From: Acanthaster planci | Taxonomy: Eukaryota > Echinodermata > Asteroidea > Valvatida > Acanthasteridae | Direction of reading: 5' to 3' | NCBI RefSeq assembly: GCF_001949145.1 | Contig: NW_019091425.1 | Span: 592,575 to 656,574 of the forward strand | Length of the DNA: 64,000 nt | Position numbers and translations under genes: made by a program | Notes under the pieces: generated by a model | The model's database searches: none | What the model was told of the DNA's origin: nothing | The model's input: only the letters and a program-made list of their open reading frames with translations | Shown: positions 23,401-34,251 of the stretch, one piece after another | Layout of the letters: every line of letters starts with the position of its first letter | Numbering within the stretch: the stretch's first letter is position 1

Positions 23401-26400
23401 TCCGTCATACCTACCGGCAGATTGTTGATGAACGAACCATATATAAAATCAGTCGCAATAACAAACACATTTGTACATTATAATCACTATAATAGCCTCT
23501 CATGTCTAGGAATGTGTCTGGCCACGATTTAGCAAAATTTTAGACATGAACAATACTTGTCCTGTTGAAAATTTCTATTCCTTTTAAATTTTTAATGAGT
23601 AATTTACTTTCCAATCATTGTAAGATTTCTTTCACTTTTCATTTGAGTCTCCTTGACACAAGCCTCCGTAGTGCAACTTTTCTCATTTAAAACAAAAGAA
23701 AATTCTCCCTTTTCATGAATTTTGCATTCGAATATTCAACTTCGGAAAATAATATTTGAATATTTGATAATCGATCAAATATTCTGATATTCGGCACAGC
23801 CCTGCTTTTAAAGGAAAATGTGTGATGCAAATGTACATGTTCAGAAAAGACAATCTCGTTGGGTTTTGTTTATTCATGCTCTGCAAACAGAAATAATGTA
23901 GTGTGAGTAACTTGGGCATATTTGTTTGGTATGCATTCTAACTGAAAAGGTCATTTGCAGTGTGTCAGTTGGGCACATACGTGTACAGTGTACATGTACA
24001 TAAATCTTTTCATAAAGATTAAATGTAGTCTGCATCAGTAAAGTGTCTCCATACTTGGAGGCCTATTTTTGCACTGAGTGAATACTGAATCACGTTGCCC
24101 TATGTACTGTACGTGCACTTCATTGTAAATCAGAAAGTGATCATTATATACATCTGGGAAAAAATGTTTTTAAATGTACAAATCTTTGGATTTTACCAAA
24201 ATTATTTGAGGAATGTAATAATATACTCTGCATGTACATGTATGCTAATCAGGCAAGGACATGGTTACAGATGTGTGCTATGAAAATATTGATTCTGTTG
24301 TCAATGTGGAAGGTAACATCAGTGGTCCTATGGTTATCAGTCATTGAAATTACTGAAACAAGTTGAGATAACTCCAAGATTTGTTTCAGTAAGCTCGGGA
24401 GGCATGCTTTTTGTTGATGTTGTGTGATAATGGCTACACAGATTTCTCGGTTAAACGTTTTGTGCAGAATAACAATGATCCAAGCAAGCAAAAAGTATAC
24501 TAGCAGATTGTGTTTCTCATTCAAAAATGTTTTATCCAAAACCGACTTCCATTATAAAATGGGAATTTCATCAATTACCATTTGTTTTTTTCTTTGACGT
24601 TCTGAATTTTCTTGACCAGTGTTTTTCCCCACTTGGTATTTCTTCAGACTTCCATTTTATTACGAGGCGAAGATTCTCTTCATTTTCTGGCTGATTTCAC
24701 CATGGACAAAGGGCTCCACGTACCTTTACAGGAAGTTTGTTCACCCAACATTAAGCAAGCGAGAACAGGTGACCAATGTTGCAGTACATGAAATTTTTAG
24801 AAATTTTATTTCTTAATGGCAATGGGCAAAACACATTTAAAATCGTTTTCTTATTTTTACTATTGGCCATTGCTTTAAGACCCTGTTTCAACACAATACC
24901 AGAATATCCACGAGGCCTGAGAAATCATATTAAACATATTGTGGATGGTTCCTGTATTTGATGACTGGGGCAATGTGACTATTTCCTGCTAATTTTATAT
25001 TCTCGATCCCTGGCATCAACTAAATTTCAGTATTTGTCCATGAATTTACTGTGAATACTGGTGCAAGTCATCTCAGGAACGCATTCAAACTTTCCTTATC
25101 GAGAAATGTGTCATTGGAGCTGGTCTACACATTAACCCTAACACTCTTCAATCCTTCACCTGCTGGAGGATTGAGGACTGTTAGGGTTAATATTCTTGTG
25201 TAGATCCAAATTCAATTTTTAAATCATAAACCAGTATTATAAATTATCAATGTTTATAGAACAAAGAGCTATAAATATTACATTGTGTGCTCTGGCTTTG
25301 TTACAGAAATGAATGGGATTTCTTCTTTTTGTGTTTGGGTTTGTGCATGTTGAATTTAACCAAATGTGCTGCTGAATAATAAAACTGATTACCTGGTGGC
25401 ATGTATCACACAGTTCTAGTAAAGTTAATTCTAAGAACGAATCATGGCATTCCCTTTGATATTTTGGGGACAGACTAGATTGGATTCTTCTACAGGAAAT
25501 GTGCAGCACGGACATTAGTGCACTCTGTATCACTAGTTATTTTGGGAAGCATTACTAAGCAAGGACTTCGTACAAAGCAGAAAGTGATGTGCACATTATG
25601 AAGCCCTTGAAAAAGCATGAGGCAGGTCATGTGTTTAGTAAAAAGGAGAAATGCTGCCATGGGGTTCAAAGCTTTCATTATCAAGTTCCTAGGGTGGGTA
25701 AAACTTGCGTATATCTTCAATAATGTTGATACTATTAATAGCAAAGGTCATCATCATTAGCTTCTATCGGAGGAATGGTGGAGGGATAGGCTTGCTTGGA
25801 TCTCTGATGCTTCCTTTTCAGCTCTGCTCCAGGGTACATAAAGAATGATATCCTGGTTGATTCTATTTAGTCCGGCTTAAGTTGTATGCAACAGAACTTT
25901 CAGTGATACAGGCATGCATACATGTACTCGCATCATGTATGTGGGCATGTGCATATTTATTGCAGTTTTGCTTGACACAGTCTTTGAGTATCGTAAGTTC
26001 TGACTATTTTGGTGATCATACAATGATCACATACAATTATGCATTTTATTTCACATGTGTGCCTGAGTTGAGAACACTGCACCGGCCTAAATTTGATGGA
26101 GTTTTACTCCATGTGAGTGCATCTTTGGAACAAAAACATCAGTAACTTCAGTTGTTTTGTGATTGATCTAGGAAATTGACGAGTATATATCCCAGGCTAG
26201 CAATAAGGGCTATGAAGCACTGAAAAAAGTCAGCAAAGATGGACTAACGATTGCTGCTAATGTTGTTATGACGTCAGCTATAAAGGCAAGTACATTTTTT
26301 TCCCTGCTCCCATGTGATATTTGAATATGGTACATTAACATTTAGGAATCATGCATGTTTTATCCAACTTGGCATTAAATGAGAAGTTCCTCCGAAAAGG

Positions 26401-29400
26401 CAACTTGTTTCATATCTGCATGCAGGACTTTGCATGAGCAAACTGTTCTGAGAGTAGATCTAATAATAGCCAACATCCCGCAGTGACTAAACAGGGACAA
26501 GGAAGCCTACATGTAGATGTTGCCCATGAAGGGTTGACAAGTGGTGAAGAAATATGTGTCCCAGATTCAAACTACCCCACACTCTTTGTAAAACTGTGTT
26601 CATTGCATGTGGCTGCTGTTATGTAGGCGCACTCACTTACATGTATGGTGTAGATTTCTTCAGTGCAGCCAGACTTTAGCTACCTCAGCAAAAAAAAACA
26701 AAAAAAAACAAACAAAATTTGTTGGATAGTACAGTTGTTTAAGATAATCTTCTCATCTTCCTGCCTAAATATTGAACTTTTTCCTCTGTAAATTTTGTCC
26801 CGGCTGTAAACAGTTTCAAAAGATGAGAAAGTTAAATTGTGAATGGAGTGATTTCACTTTTCATGACAGGGACAGACCACACTAATGGACCAGTTAAAGA
26901 ACTACTCTAAGAATGTAGCTAAGAACACAATCCCTGAAGAGGATGAGGGTGTTGTCCCCCATGTTGAGCATGACGGAAGGGAGGGAAGTAAAGAGGATCA
27001 GAACTCAGATGAGGGAAAAGAGAAGGAATATGAACGTCCCCTCAGAGGTATGGTAGTCTGCCTGAAGGCATCATGCTTGCTTTTCATTCAGTTTGTGCCT
27101 TTACAGGTAATGATGGCAGGATTCGATTAAAAGTTGTTATACTCGAGCCTTTAAGCTGAGGCTATGATTAATCATATTCCAGTGATCTGGTTCAAATGTG
27201 CTGACTGCTCAGCCAGCATTCATAAAAGCTGTACAGTGAGTAAATGTTATATTATTTACTTTTTTATATAAGTGCCTGCAGAACAGTACATTGTTGATGT
27301 GAATTTTACAGATTTCTAATGAAGGCCACTATTAGATGGGTATATGCACTTTGCGCTTAAGTATTGATGTCTTGAATGAGAACTTTACAAGTGTTTGATT
27401 TGTTTGCGTTTGTGTTTTTTGTTCTTTTTTTTGGTGCAAAATTTAGAGAGATTAGAATCAGACCCAGACATGTCCCCAGATTTAATGGACAGTCTGCAAA
27501 GTCTTGACAACCGGCTGCGGGAAGAACGAGAGACCATCCACTATGCATCACAGATGGAGGAACAGCAACAGGAGGGAGATGTTGAGGAAGAGGAGAGACT
27601 CGGGCATCGCAGGAAAAAACCGGAACCTAGCCCCCGGCGGATGGTGCCAAGATACTCTGACCGGCAAACCAGGGAGGAATACGATAACGATGCCAACAGT
27701 GTGTACCTACCAGAAGGTCATTATGCATTTAGACGATCCCCTTCACTGCGCTCGCTACAAGAGCAGCCATATATGTCAACAGGAGTTGGAGCCATGTCGC
27801 GCTCACACTATGCATCTGCAGACAATTTAAGCAGAAAACCACCAAGAAGAAAACAGGAGGTGGGTATGACTATAATGTGTTCAGTTTGGGATGGTAGCCA
27901 AGTAAGAACCCATGTGTTCTTATTTGTGAGCTGAATCAGTGCCATCAATTCTAGTCAGAATGAAGCTGATACTGTTGCCAGGTATTCCTAATCTATTGCA
28001 GACGATTTTCCTTAGAATATGTTGAATTTGTGAGTGATACTTCTATCCCCCATTCGCTTGAGCAAAGAAAATGTGCATGTTGGCAGGATTTCATCAAAGG
28101 ATCCACTCAGCTAAGTGGTTTGTGCACTTGGTTAATGGTTCAGAGATTTTAGTAAGTGCACTTATTTAATGAACATTGTTAGGCTAATGTAATTTTTAAA
28201 AGAATATTTTTCTTGTCTTTTCAGACAGTTCCAAGTTCAGAGAGGTCTCAAGGGCGTTATGCACTACGCACAACTGGCATCAAAATGACCAGGTACTAAT
28301 GATTATAACAGCCCACCTGCAAACCTCAGAACGTATTGCAGTATTTGTACTTTAGCCTAGTTTAGTGGATTATAGTTTACATGTACCTCTATACATTGGT
28401 GCTTAGACTTCCTAAAATGATTTGGATAGAACCTGTGCAGAATGTGGAGGAAACGTGGCTTCCAAAAATTGTAACCTTGTCTATCATGAAATTGAGGTAT
28501 TGAATTGAGAATCGGAAACGTTTACATAGTAGAAGGCATTTAGTCAACAGACAGTATAAAGATGCTTGACTTAGACAGTTCTGCATATGTTAAATGCTAG
28601 ACTGGAGTGACTCATGAACAGATTGCCTGCCATGTGTTGCTTGTAACTAGAGCTAAAAATAGATTGCTTCCTAGTTAATACGGAAATTAGGAGCAAAAAA
28701 AATCGTAGGAGGCATGTCAACCACATGTATTTGGTTTTCTTACCCAAAGATTTTCCAGAGTTTTCAAAAGTAACCTTTCTTTGGTTTTATCTTACATATA
28801 TGATGTTTCACTGGTGCAGTTAAGGCCTTGTAACATATTTACATGTAGTAAGTTAGAATAACTCACTGGTAAATGACCATTGCTCTTTGTGAGTCAAACA
28901 CGAGTAGCATATGGAGCGCCAACTTATTCGAATGGTTGATACATTTCAACCTCGGACCCTTTTGCTAGAACAAGCATGGGTACAGGTGTGTAGTTGCACC
29001 AAAAGTACATGTATGCCTTGGACCAGCATGTCTTGCACAACAGGTAGCTGAAACTTACCATCTTCACACTGGGACTGAAAGTGAACATGATAGCTAACTT
29101 GTGATAAATGCAAGTATGTGCGTTAAGGTTTGATGCATTTTATTTCTGGTGTATCTCACTGAAAATGTCCACTTGGGGTTAAATTCACTTTGTATTTGCA
29201 TGAACCGGTCATCAGGTTTTCACGTAATGTTGTACAGTGTGTTTGTATTAAGGATGCAATTAAAAGCTGAATGGCCAAGTGTCATGGAAAAAAAGTTCTC
29301 AGGACCACCAGGCATTTTTTAAATTTTAGCATACAAGTGGCTCATTACAGACTCGGTAAAATGTGCCATGAGCTAGTGGAATAAGTGTCTTCGCTTTGAC

Positions 29401-30618
29401 TTGCACCATTCAAGCAGGAAAGTAAATACACTGGCATAAGAAAGAATTAACATTAAATATTCGTCCAACTGATACAGATATTTATTAAAAGTAAGTGTGT
29501 GTGTGGCAAAGGCAGTCATAGCTAAAAATTTCTAAAACTTGTCAAGATAAAAACCTTGAGGCTTTAATAATATATTTGCTCCTCGCTGGTTTCGAGGAGG
29601 GAAAACTCTTATCTGTCAAGTTTATTGATGCAATTAAGTTTTGATGAACTTAATTAGTTTTTTTACCACTTGTGGAAAAGATGGTGCACATCATTCGCAC
29701 TTAGTTTAGTTGGTGCTACTTGTTTTATTACATACATGTATGTGGAACTGCATTGGTATTGAAGATATTAAAACTGGGGGAGGTGATTATTTATTTCCTT
29801 TTTGTATACATTGTATTTTTAAACTATACAGATTAATATAAAGTGTAAGAGATTTTGTGAATGTGTGTAGTGGCTGATATGATAATCTTAATACTAATAA
29901 TGAGTGCATACAAAAGTGAGCTTTTGCATGTTATTTACTCCAGTACATTCAAACTTCATGTTACTACTAGAAACCCAATTATATTTGCCAACTTCATGTG
30001 CACACATAAAGGTTTAACACATCATTTGCCCCAGATGTTTTTCAAAGAAGTGAGCAAAATTAACCACTGCTTACTGAAATAAGCAGTGATTTTTAACAAG
30101 TTTTATTTAGGACTGTAGTTCAAACATACATGTAACTACATACTTTTACTTTGGTGGCTCTCCAGTTGCCTAACTGAAGGCTTTTTCAGATAATGCAATA
30201 ATCTATGTCTTCATGCTCATAGGAAAACTTGATTGGTACAAAACACATTGTCTGTTCTGTATTGGTATTTGGTACTTTGTATTACAATGCAGTTGTTTGC
30301 TATAAGTATGAAAAGTCTTTGATATATGTGGACTCAACAAATTGTCTCCAGCTTCCTCAGGTTTTGTTTGACAGAAATTGAATTTTCCCCCAGCAGTGCA
30401 GGTAATGAAATTAAAACCAATGACTGTAACCAAATTTGGTGCCTTAACAAGAAGTTGCACTTTGTTTTACCTCATTTATTAAATCTCTCTTGAGTTTAAA
30501 TTTAATTAAATGATACTGTTTGCTTTTATTTTCCTTTGTATTACCCAGTAACAGGAGAAAGAAGAATACTAAATCATCACCACAAAGTTCTGAAAAGGGA
30601 AACTCAGGAACTCTTTAA
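5427..30618 (+). CDS. REEP: REEP1-4-type ER-shaping protein, complete spliced gene (9 exons, 381 aa)
   Basis: Join: 5427-5458, 14944-15016, 20998-21074, 24648-24768, 26172-26285, 26870-27047, 27447-27859, 28225-28292, 30549-30618. The sum is 1146 nt, or 381 codons plus TAA, and all phases agree. It is a receptor expression-enhancing protein of the TB2/DP1/HVA22 family, which inserts hydrophobic hairpins into the ER membrane, curves tubules and (REEP1-4) links ER to microtubules. Diagnostic blocks are [56 protein letters not shown] and [10 protein letters not shown]. Hydrophobic stretches lie near residues 1-28, 38-60 and 66-80. After the conserved core (to about residue 155) comes an acidic then Arg/Ser-rich tail to 381, longer than the human paralogs (roughly 200-260 aa as I recall). 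Intron 5 has a GC donor. KDM3 lies head-to-head upstream and OGA converges downstream. Which vertebrate REEP1-4 it is closest to cannot be decided here. Confidence 0.95.
5632..5740. mobile_element. MITE family A, short copy (109 bp)
   Basis: The ends read TAGCCCCACTAGTGTGGCAC and, in reverse complement, TAGCCTCACGAGTGTGGCAC. Both continue with AGACTCTCACTCC, giving TIRs of about 33 bp around a short loop. The flanks ACGTTAGGC and GTGTTAGGC agree at seven of nine positions and look like an aged 9-bp target duplication. Its larger relative is at 62746-63037. The left flank also has a 16-bp tandem duplication, GTTAGGCTAGCCCCAC. Confidence 0.8.
5837..6042 (+). repeat. Dispersed repeat family B, copy 1
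   Basis: About 206 bp that reappears in the opposite orientation at 61209-61419 with only scattered substitutions and a few small indels. It starts at GTAGGGAGTCCAGTGAAA and ends at AAGTATGATGAAAA. The interrupted reading frames through both copies look incidental. The family is unidentified. Confidence 0.8.
6052..6130. repeat. 16-bp C-rich minisatellite
   Basis: Five consecutive units of 15-16 bp modelled on TCGCCCCATCCCCAC, diverging mainly in the second half. One strand is strongly pyrimidine-rich. Confidence 0.85.
11131..11240. mobile_element. Inverted-repeat element with GGATATGAC ends
   Basis: The left arm TGGTGTAGGATATGACGTTT pairs imperfectly with the reverse complement of the right arm, TTGGTATGGGATATGACATT. 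The GC-rich loop includes CCCCAAGGCGAAGCGGAGGA. The GC-rich interior contrasts with the AT-rich intron around it. It is a probable small MITE of unknown family, with target duplication not resolved. Confidence 0.5.
13791..14133. mobile_element. Fold-back MITE with about 61-bp TIRs
   Basis: The left arm 13791-13852 and the reverse complement of 14073-14133 are nearly identical, sharing GGAAAACATGTTTTCTCTGA and then GAAGCATCCA further in, with only a few differences. The loop of about 220 bp has no coding frame. No clear target duplication is visible beyond the arms. Confidence 0.8.
14944..15016 (+). CDS. REEP: REEP exon 2
   Basis: Acceptor TTATTTCAG and donor GTGAGT at 15017. It completes codon 11 and encodes residues 12-35, including [15 protein letters not shown], the most conserved REEP segment and part of the first hydrophobic hairpin. 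It ends in phase 0. Confidence 0.95.
15235..16674 (-). mobile_element. Degenerate LINE bracketed by 165-bp direct repeats
   Basis: Segments 15235-15398 and 16508-16674 are direct repeats of about 165 bp, starting TATTTGCAAAAGGACTC and ending GATCAGTG, with modest divergence. Between them, on the minus strand, lies a broken reverse transcriptase (see 15700-16230). The layout looks like either a retroelement with terminal direct repeats or a local duplication flanking a truncated LINE. Confidence 0.6.
15700..16230 (-). pseudogene. Reverse transcriptase fragment (non-LTR type), broken
   Basis: Reading the minus strand from about 16230, the frame includes [10 protein letters not shown] (the RT catalytic YADD-type motif, at 16170-16141), then [12 protein letters not shown] and DYKY, a stop, and in the same frame YLGAWI. 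A further block, [12 protein letters not shown], follows after more stops. This order (FADD, GLxxNxxKTK, YLG) is that of LINE reverse transcriptases. Several in-frame stops show it is inactive. Confidence 0.75.
17173..17268. repeat. 16-bp minisatellite (CCTCATAAGTCCGATG)n
   Basis: Six consecutive 16-bp units with one to four changes each. Two looser partial units lie just upstream at 17129-17172. There is no open frame through it. Confidence 0.9.
18075..18210. repeat. ACATGT/TGTACA palindrome-rich tract
   Basis: Repeated self-complementary runs such as ACATGTACATGTAC occur several times in 135 bp. Similar shorter tracts lie at 3483-3530, 10005-10030, 12392-12408 and 50490-50600. Confidence 0.8.
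20372..20640. repeat. Possible interspersed retroelement fragment
   Basis: It begins with a GATAATGATAATAATAACTT tract followed by ATATAGCG. Simple ATA/ATT tails of this kind often mark the ends of old non-LTR or SINE copies in marine invertebrates. No diagnostic protein or tRNA-like head is visible. Confidence 0.3.
20998..21074 (+). CDS. REEP: REEP exon 3
   Basis: Acceptor CTATGCAG and donor GTAAGT at 21075. It encodes residues 36-60 plus two bases of codon 61. It contains [20 protein letters not shown], the second hydrophobic segment and a family hallmark. Confidence 0.95.
21075..24647 (+). other. REEP intron 3 (3.6 kb)
   Basis: GT-AG intron ending TATTTCTTCAG. It contains a hAT-like element (23335-23804). 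At 22076-22192 there is a 38-codon ATG frame ([10 protein letters not shown]...) in a stretch with more even base use than its surroundings. I do not recognise it and do not call it a gene. Confidence 0.75.
23335..23804. mobile_element. hAT-like non-autonomous element (470 bp)
   Basis: The left end TAGGGCTGAGTTCGAATA and the reverse complement of the right end, CAGGGCTGTGCCGAATAT, form TIRs. The 8-bp flanks CATTTAAA (23327-23334) and CTTTTAAA (23805-23812) match at seven of eight positions. An 8-bp duplication with (C/T)AGGGCTG termini is characteristic of the hAT superfamily. The interior is rich in GAATATTTGATC-like repeats and has no transposase. Confidence 0.85.
24648..24768 (+). CDS. REEP: REEP exon 4
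   Basis: Acceptor CTTCAG and donor GTGACC at 24769. It completes codon 61 and encodes residues 62-101. It includes [20 protein letters not shown] and [14 protein letters not shown], the conserved end of the TB2/DP1/HVA22 domain. Confidence 0.95.
25132..25190. mobile_element. 59-bp TTAA-bounded hairpin (minimal piggyBac-like MITE?)
   Basis: It is bounded by TTAA on both sides. The arms CCCTAACACTCTTCAATCCT and, from the right in reverse complement, CCCTAACAGTCCTCAATCCT differ at two positions around a loop of about 11 bp. TTAA duplication plus CCC-starting TIRs is the piggyBac signature, although at this size it may only be an imperfect palindrome. It lies in REEP intron 4. Confidence 0.6.
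26172..26285 (+). CDS. REEP: REEP exon 5 (followed by a GC donor)
   Basis: Acceptor ATCTAG. It encodes residues 102-139, starting [17 protein letters not shown], in phase 0 at both ends. The donor is AAG|GCAAGT, the strong consensus of the rare GC-AG intron class. No GT donor restores the frame nearby. The segment is the amphipathic region after the membrane domain. Confidence 0.93.
26870..27047 (+). CDS. REEP: REEP exon 6
   Basis: Acceptor TCATGACAG and donor GTATGG at 27048. It encodes residues 140-198 plus one base of codon 199. It opens with [13 protein letters not shown], which aligns with the GQGALSERLRSFS region of human REEP1. It continues into a highly acidic stretch ([20 protein letters not shown]). 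Confidence 0.92.
27447..27859 (+). CDS. REEP: REEP exon 7 (long tail exon)
   Basis: Acceptor AAAATTTAG and donor GTGGGT at 27860. It completes codon 199 and encodes residues 200-336. The sequence is low in hydrophobics. First comes a Glu/Gln-rich part that could form a short helix ([20 protein letters not shown]), then Arg/Pro/Ser-rich segments with RRSPSLRSL and [15 protein letters not shown]. The basic Ser-rich character fits the microtubule-binding tails described for REEP1-4. This exon is what makes the protein unusually long. Confidence 0.88.
28225..28292 (+). CDS. REEP: REEP exon 8
   Basis: Acceptor TCTTTTCAG and donor GTACTA at 28293. It encodes residues 337-358 plus two bases of codon 359, including [13 protein letters not shown]. 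The phases match both neighbours. Confidence 0.88.
28293..30548 (+). other. REEP intron 8 (2.3 kb)
   Basis: GT-AG intron ending TTACCCAG. Apart from a short hairpin at 30060-30089 (CACTGCTTA / TAAGCAGTG arms) I see no exon, repeat or RNA gene. Confidence 0.7.
30549..30618 (+). CDS. REEP: REEP exon 9 (terminal)
   Basis: Acceptor TGTATTACCCAG. It completes codon 359 (Ser) and encodes residues 360-381, basic then Ser-rich ([12 protein letters not shown]), ending in TAA at 30616-30618. Confidence 0.87.
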
Positions 30619-33600
30619 AGTATAAGGTATTGGATCATTTGAAGCCTTTCATTCCTTCCATGGTGAAAGGGGTCTAAGTAGCATCAGAGGTGAAGGGTAT
30701 AACTAACAGAGTATGAGTACACTTAGCATTGGCTGAGTGTATTAATGGAATCTCTCTTCATGGCTTGACACATCAGTTTTGAACTGATTACGTTTTGCTG
30801 CTGTGGCCTGTCATTCTGAGTGGCTGAGGTTTATCAGTGTGGGCTTGGACAAGAGCCATACATCTATTTCCAATGAGGTCAATAGTCAATTACTCATTGA
30901 GTTAGAAGTATGGTATGAAACAGGAGTGACTGTGTCAAAAGCCATTTTAAAAATGACCTTCACCAGACTTAACGACTAGTGATTGCTTGAAGTTGACTTG
31001 GGATGACTTGATTAAAGCCTGGCAAAAGTGTTAACCCCTCTAGACCTCTTCAATTTTATCTCTTCAGCATCTTTATCATTGCACTTACTTGGTTCTGGAA
31101 CATTGACTAGTTTTTCACAGCAATTGCTACTCGCTCTCTGTAATTGGGTATTCTCAAGAGTTACTGCCAACTGAAAAATATCAGTGAGTTCAATAACCTT
31201 GTGATGCCATCTCAGTTCTTTCTCTCCCAACAGATGCCCTGTGGCTATGCCTGTACATTACCTTGCTATGCATAACATATCACAGACATGCCTCGGGTCA
31301 TAAACTGCTTAAATAAGAGGCAACTGATCATTACCCACTGTAGTTTTTTCGTGCAGCTTCACCTTTGTACTGTGAGCGCAAGTCATCTCTTCTGCAAGAT
31401 CACTGGTGCTATATGAGCACACCAATGTTAACAATATTAACAGTGACAGAGAAGAGCCCAGCCTAATCAAATCAACTATGGTCACATTCATGCCCAAGGC
31501 ATTCTGAAAAATAATCCACATTGAACTAATTCACATACAATTCAATTGCAATTGAAAGTTTTTTTAACCAGTTTGTGCAAAGATTGCATCTTGCTTTCAG
31601 CTACTAAGCTTTAATCACAAGTCAAATATCACATCTGGCATACTTCATTTTCATCGTTGAATTGGTATTTTTATCTTGGAACAGATGCTGTTTGAACTAA
31701 ATCTTTACATAATGTTTTCAGTGTTGGGAAATCCATCCGGATGCATCAATTTTCTAATTAAGTGGAACCTCTTCCCTTTCCATCAGATAAGAAGGCTTGT
31801 TTGCTCCCTCTGAAATAACCTCCTTTAAAGTTGTACAGAGCTGGGTTTTTTTTAGACAAAGTGACCATGACTAGCATTTCTGATTTTGAAGGGTATCAAC
31901 TCCATTGATTCAAAATTGTCTCTTTACACTGTTTTGTCACAGACTTTGATGTGATCACTATGCACTTCTTATCTTGTTACAAATTGTCACAAGGCAGTTT
32001 CTTACACTCATAACTTTTGTAGCCCATTAGACATTGAGAAACCTGACTATATTAACATCACATACAGAGTTTGGTGACTGCAAAGCATTGTTCATGACTC
32101 TGGCATCATCATCGTAGTTGTTTCATCTTTCGCTCGTTTGCTTTGATGGATGCCCATTGTGCATTCACTGAAGTGTGTTCAACATATGCAGAGGTTAATT
32201 TTAAAGAAGTGAATTTCCAATCTGTCCCGTGTGATTCACATTTTGCTGATACGGTTTATGAAAGTTTGTTCCATTAAACATAGTGGAAACTGTTTTGTAT
32301 GTCTTTTCATTTTCATCATATCATTTGGGCATGAATACCGTTATATGGTTAATTTTAATTATATACAATCCTTTACAGCTGCTGATGCCAACATTTGGAC
32401 CACAGACTGAGCAAGATAGTTAATTTAAACCACACTGGAAAGTCTACTGGTGAAAATGTTCAAGTTCTTCATTAAGTGCTTGTACTGAGAAATCTCTGCA
32501 CAGTTACAAACCCGTGGCAGTAAAAACTGTAAGATAGGTGGCCTGCAGATTTGCTCGTTTCCTGTGTTGAAGCTAACCTTGGTAATCACCATTGTCAAAA
32601 TCCTCAAATGTGCAAAATGTGCATGTGACCCATGTTCTGTGTTTAGACCGGTTTTGAAGTCAACCTGCAAGGCACAAAGTTTGGACTATATATACCTGTA
32701 ATATGATACGACACATGTTGGTTGAAAAGAAAATGTGAAAGGTTGGTGTCTCACTTGCTGTTTGGTAATTTTTTTTCAATCACATAACAAAGTTGTGCAA
32801 TGCTACTATGAGAGGTGTGTTTATATGAGGTCACTTAGTTGTACATCTTGTTGTTATTGTGGCATTTGATATTCTGCTAAAATTATCAGTTACGCCTTCC
32901 ATTTTCAGTGAAACAGTTGCTGGTTTTTATATGCAGAAATACTGTTTTTTTTAAATTAGAATTCCTGAAATCTAGGCTTTCAAACTACTTTTCTTGTTCA
33001 ATATTAAAAAATCATCTGCAAAAAGGTTTTAAAATATTGAAATCTGTGAAATATTAACACATTGCTTGGATGCAAAATTCAATTAAAAGATGACACAATT
33101 AGCTTACAAACAGAACTACAGTAATATTCTTATGTCAGTTGAATAATAGTGTGTGTAAGTGGATTTTCGGTAATGTTAAATTTAACATCTTAAATTTAGT
33201 TTCAGTAATTGGTGAAATCAGTCAATGTTTCTTTTCCCCTATTCTCTAACACTGTCTGTAAATATTTTTATTTTTACTGAATCGGAAAATGTTTAATGAA
33301 TTTTTTTTCTTGTAAATCAATTCAAAATATGACTTTTTTGCAATAGTAAAAGAAGAGGAATTTAAGAAATAATTTCACATACATATACCCTTTTGAATTG
33401 GTGGTGGAAAAAAGGAAGACACTTCAAGGAAGTGTCTGTACTGTAACTGACACATGCTGACATTTGAAATGCTTAGAATCATCATCATGAGTTGGCTATT
33501 GTTTAAAAAAATTCATAAAAGATCTTTGACGTGAGGCTGTTACAAATCCTGCCCATCACCTCTGTAGTGAACATTTAACTTCAGAATTTGGTTATAAAAT

Positions 33601-33985
33601 GGTTTCCTCCAGTTGCTCATTGAAAATGTTGATTGTTTTGGTTTATGTGCCTTTAAATTAGCTGGTCACCGAATCTCTGCCTTATTAGAACTTGCCGTCA
33701 TTTGGGGCATTCTGAACTTAACCTTTTTTTTTTTTTTTTAAATAAAATGTATAGTATTGTACATACACTGTATAAGCAACAGTTGAATTCCATTTTTGAG
33801 TAAGTTACATAAACTTTGCACGGTGTTGCTAGACATTTTGGAACAATATGATTGTTCTGGTATACTTTTTTTCTGTGGATATGTTTTTGAAAGTAGATGT
33901 GAAGTGGTAGTTGTGCTTCAGTGTGTAAGAGGTGGTTGAAGTGTTACAATGTTACTTGTCTGAATAAAAATCACATTTTCTAAGA
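30619..33985 (+). other. Probable REEP 3' UTR
   Basis: Long AT-rich non-coding stretch after the stop. Candidate polyadenylation signals AATAAA lie at 33741-33746 and 33963-33968. I see no earlier AATAAA between the stop and 33740. The end near 33985 is an estimate. Confidence 0.5.
33963..33968 (+). terminator. Candidate REEP polyadenylation signal
   Basis: AATAAA followed within about 40 bp by a GT/T-rich stretch (GTGTATGCACTTGCTTTTATG). A second AATAAA lies 220 bp upstream after a poly-T run. Confidence 0.45.
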
Positions 33986-34251
33986 GTTACGTGTATGCAC
34001 TTGCTTTTATGTAAGTAGTATTTCTCAGAACACATTGTTTGGAATTCTGGACTGAAAAATGAGATTGAAATGGGCATAGGTGAAAGTGGGGAAAGACGCT
34101 GAAAAGCGCTGGAGTGTATTTTTCTTTGATTTTTAGACTGACTTTAAATTTTTGTCATGTTTACTACACAAAGATAAAGGAAGTACCATGAAAAGCATGC
34201 TAAAGAAGTTGGGAGGTAAAAGAATTGGCATCTTCCACTTACACTCAAAGC

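Noticed and set aside
26286-26295. A GT donor a few bases downstream instead of the GC donor of REEP exon 5
   Set aside because: It would add bases that break the phase with exon 6. GCAAGT after AAG gives the exact frame.
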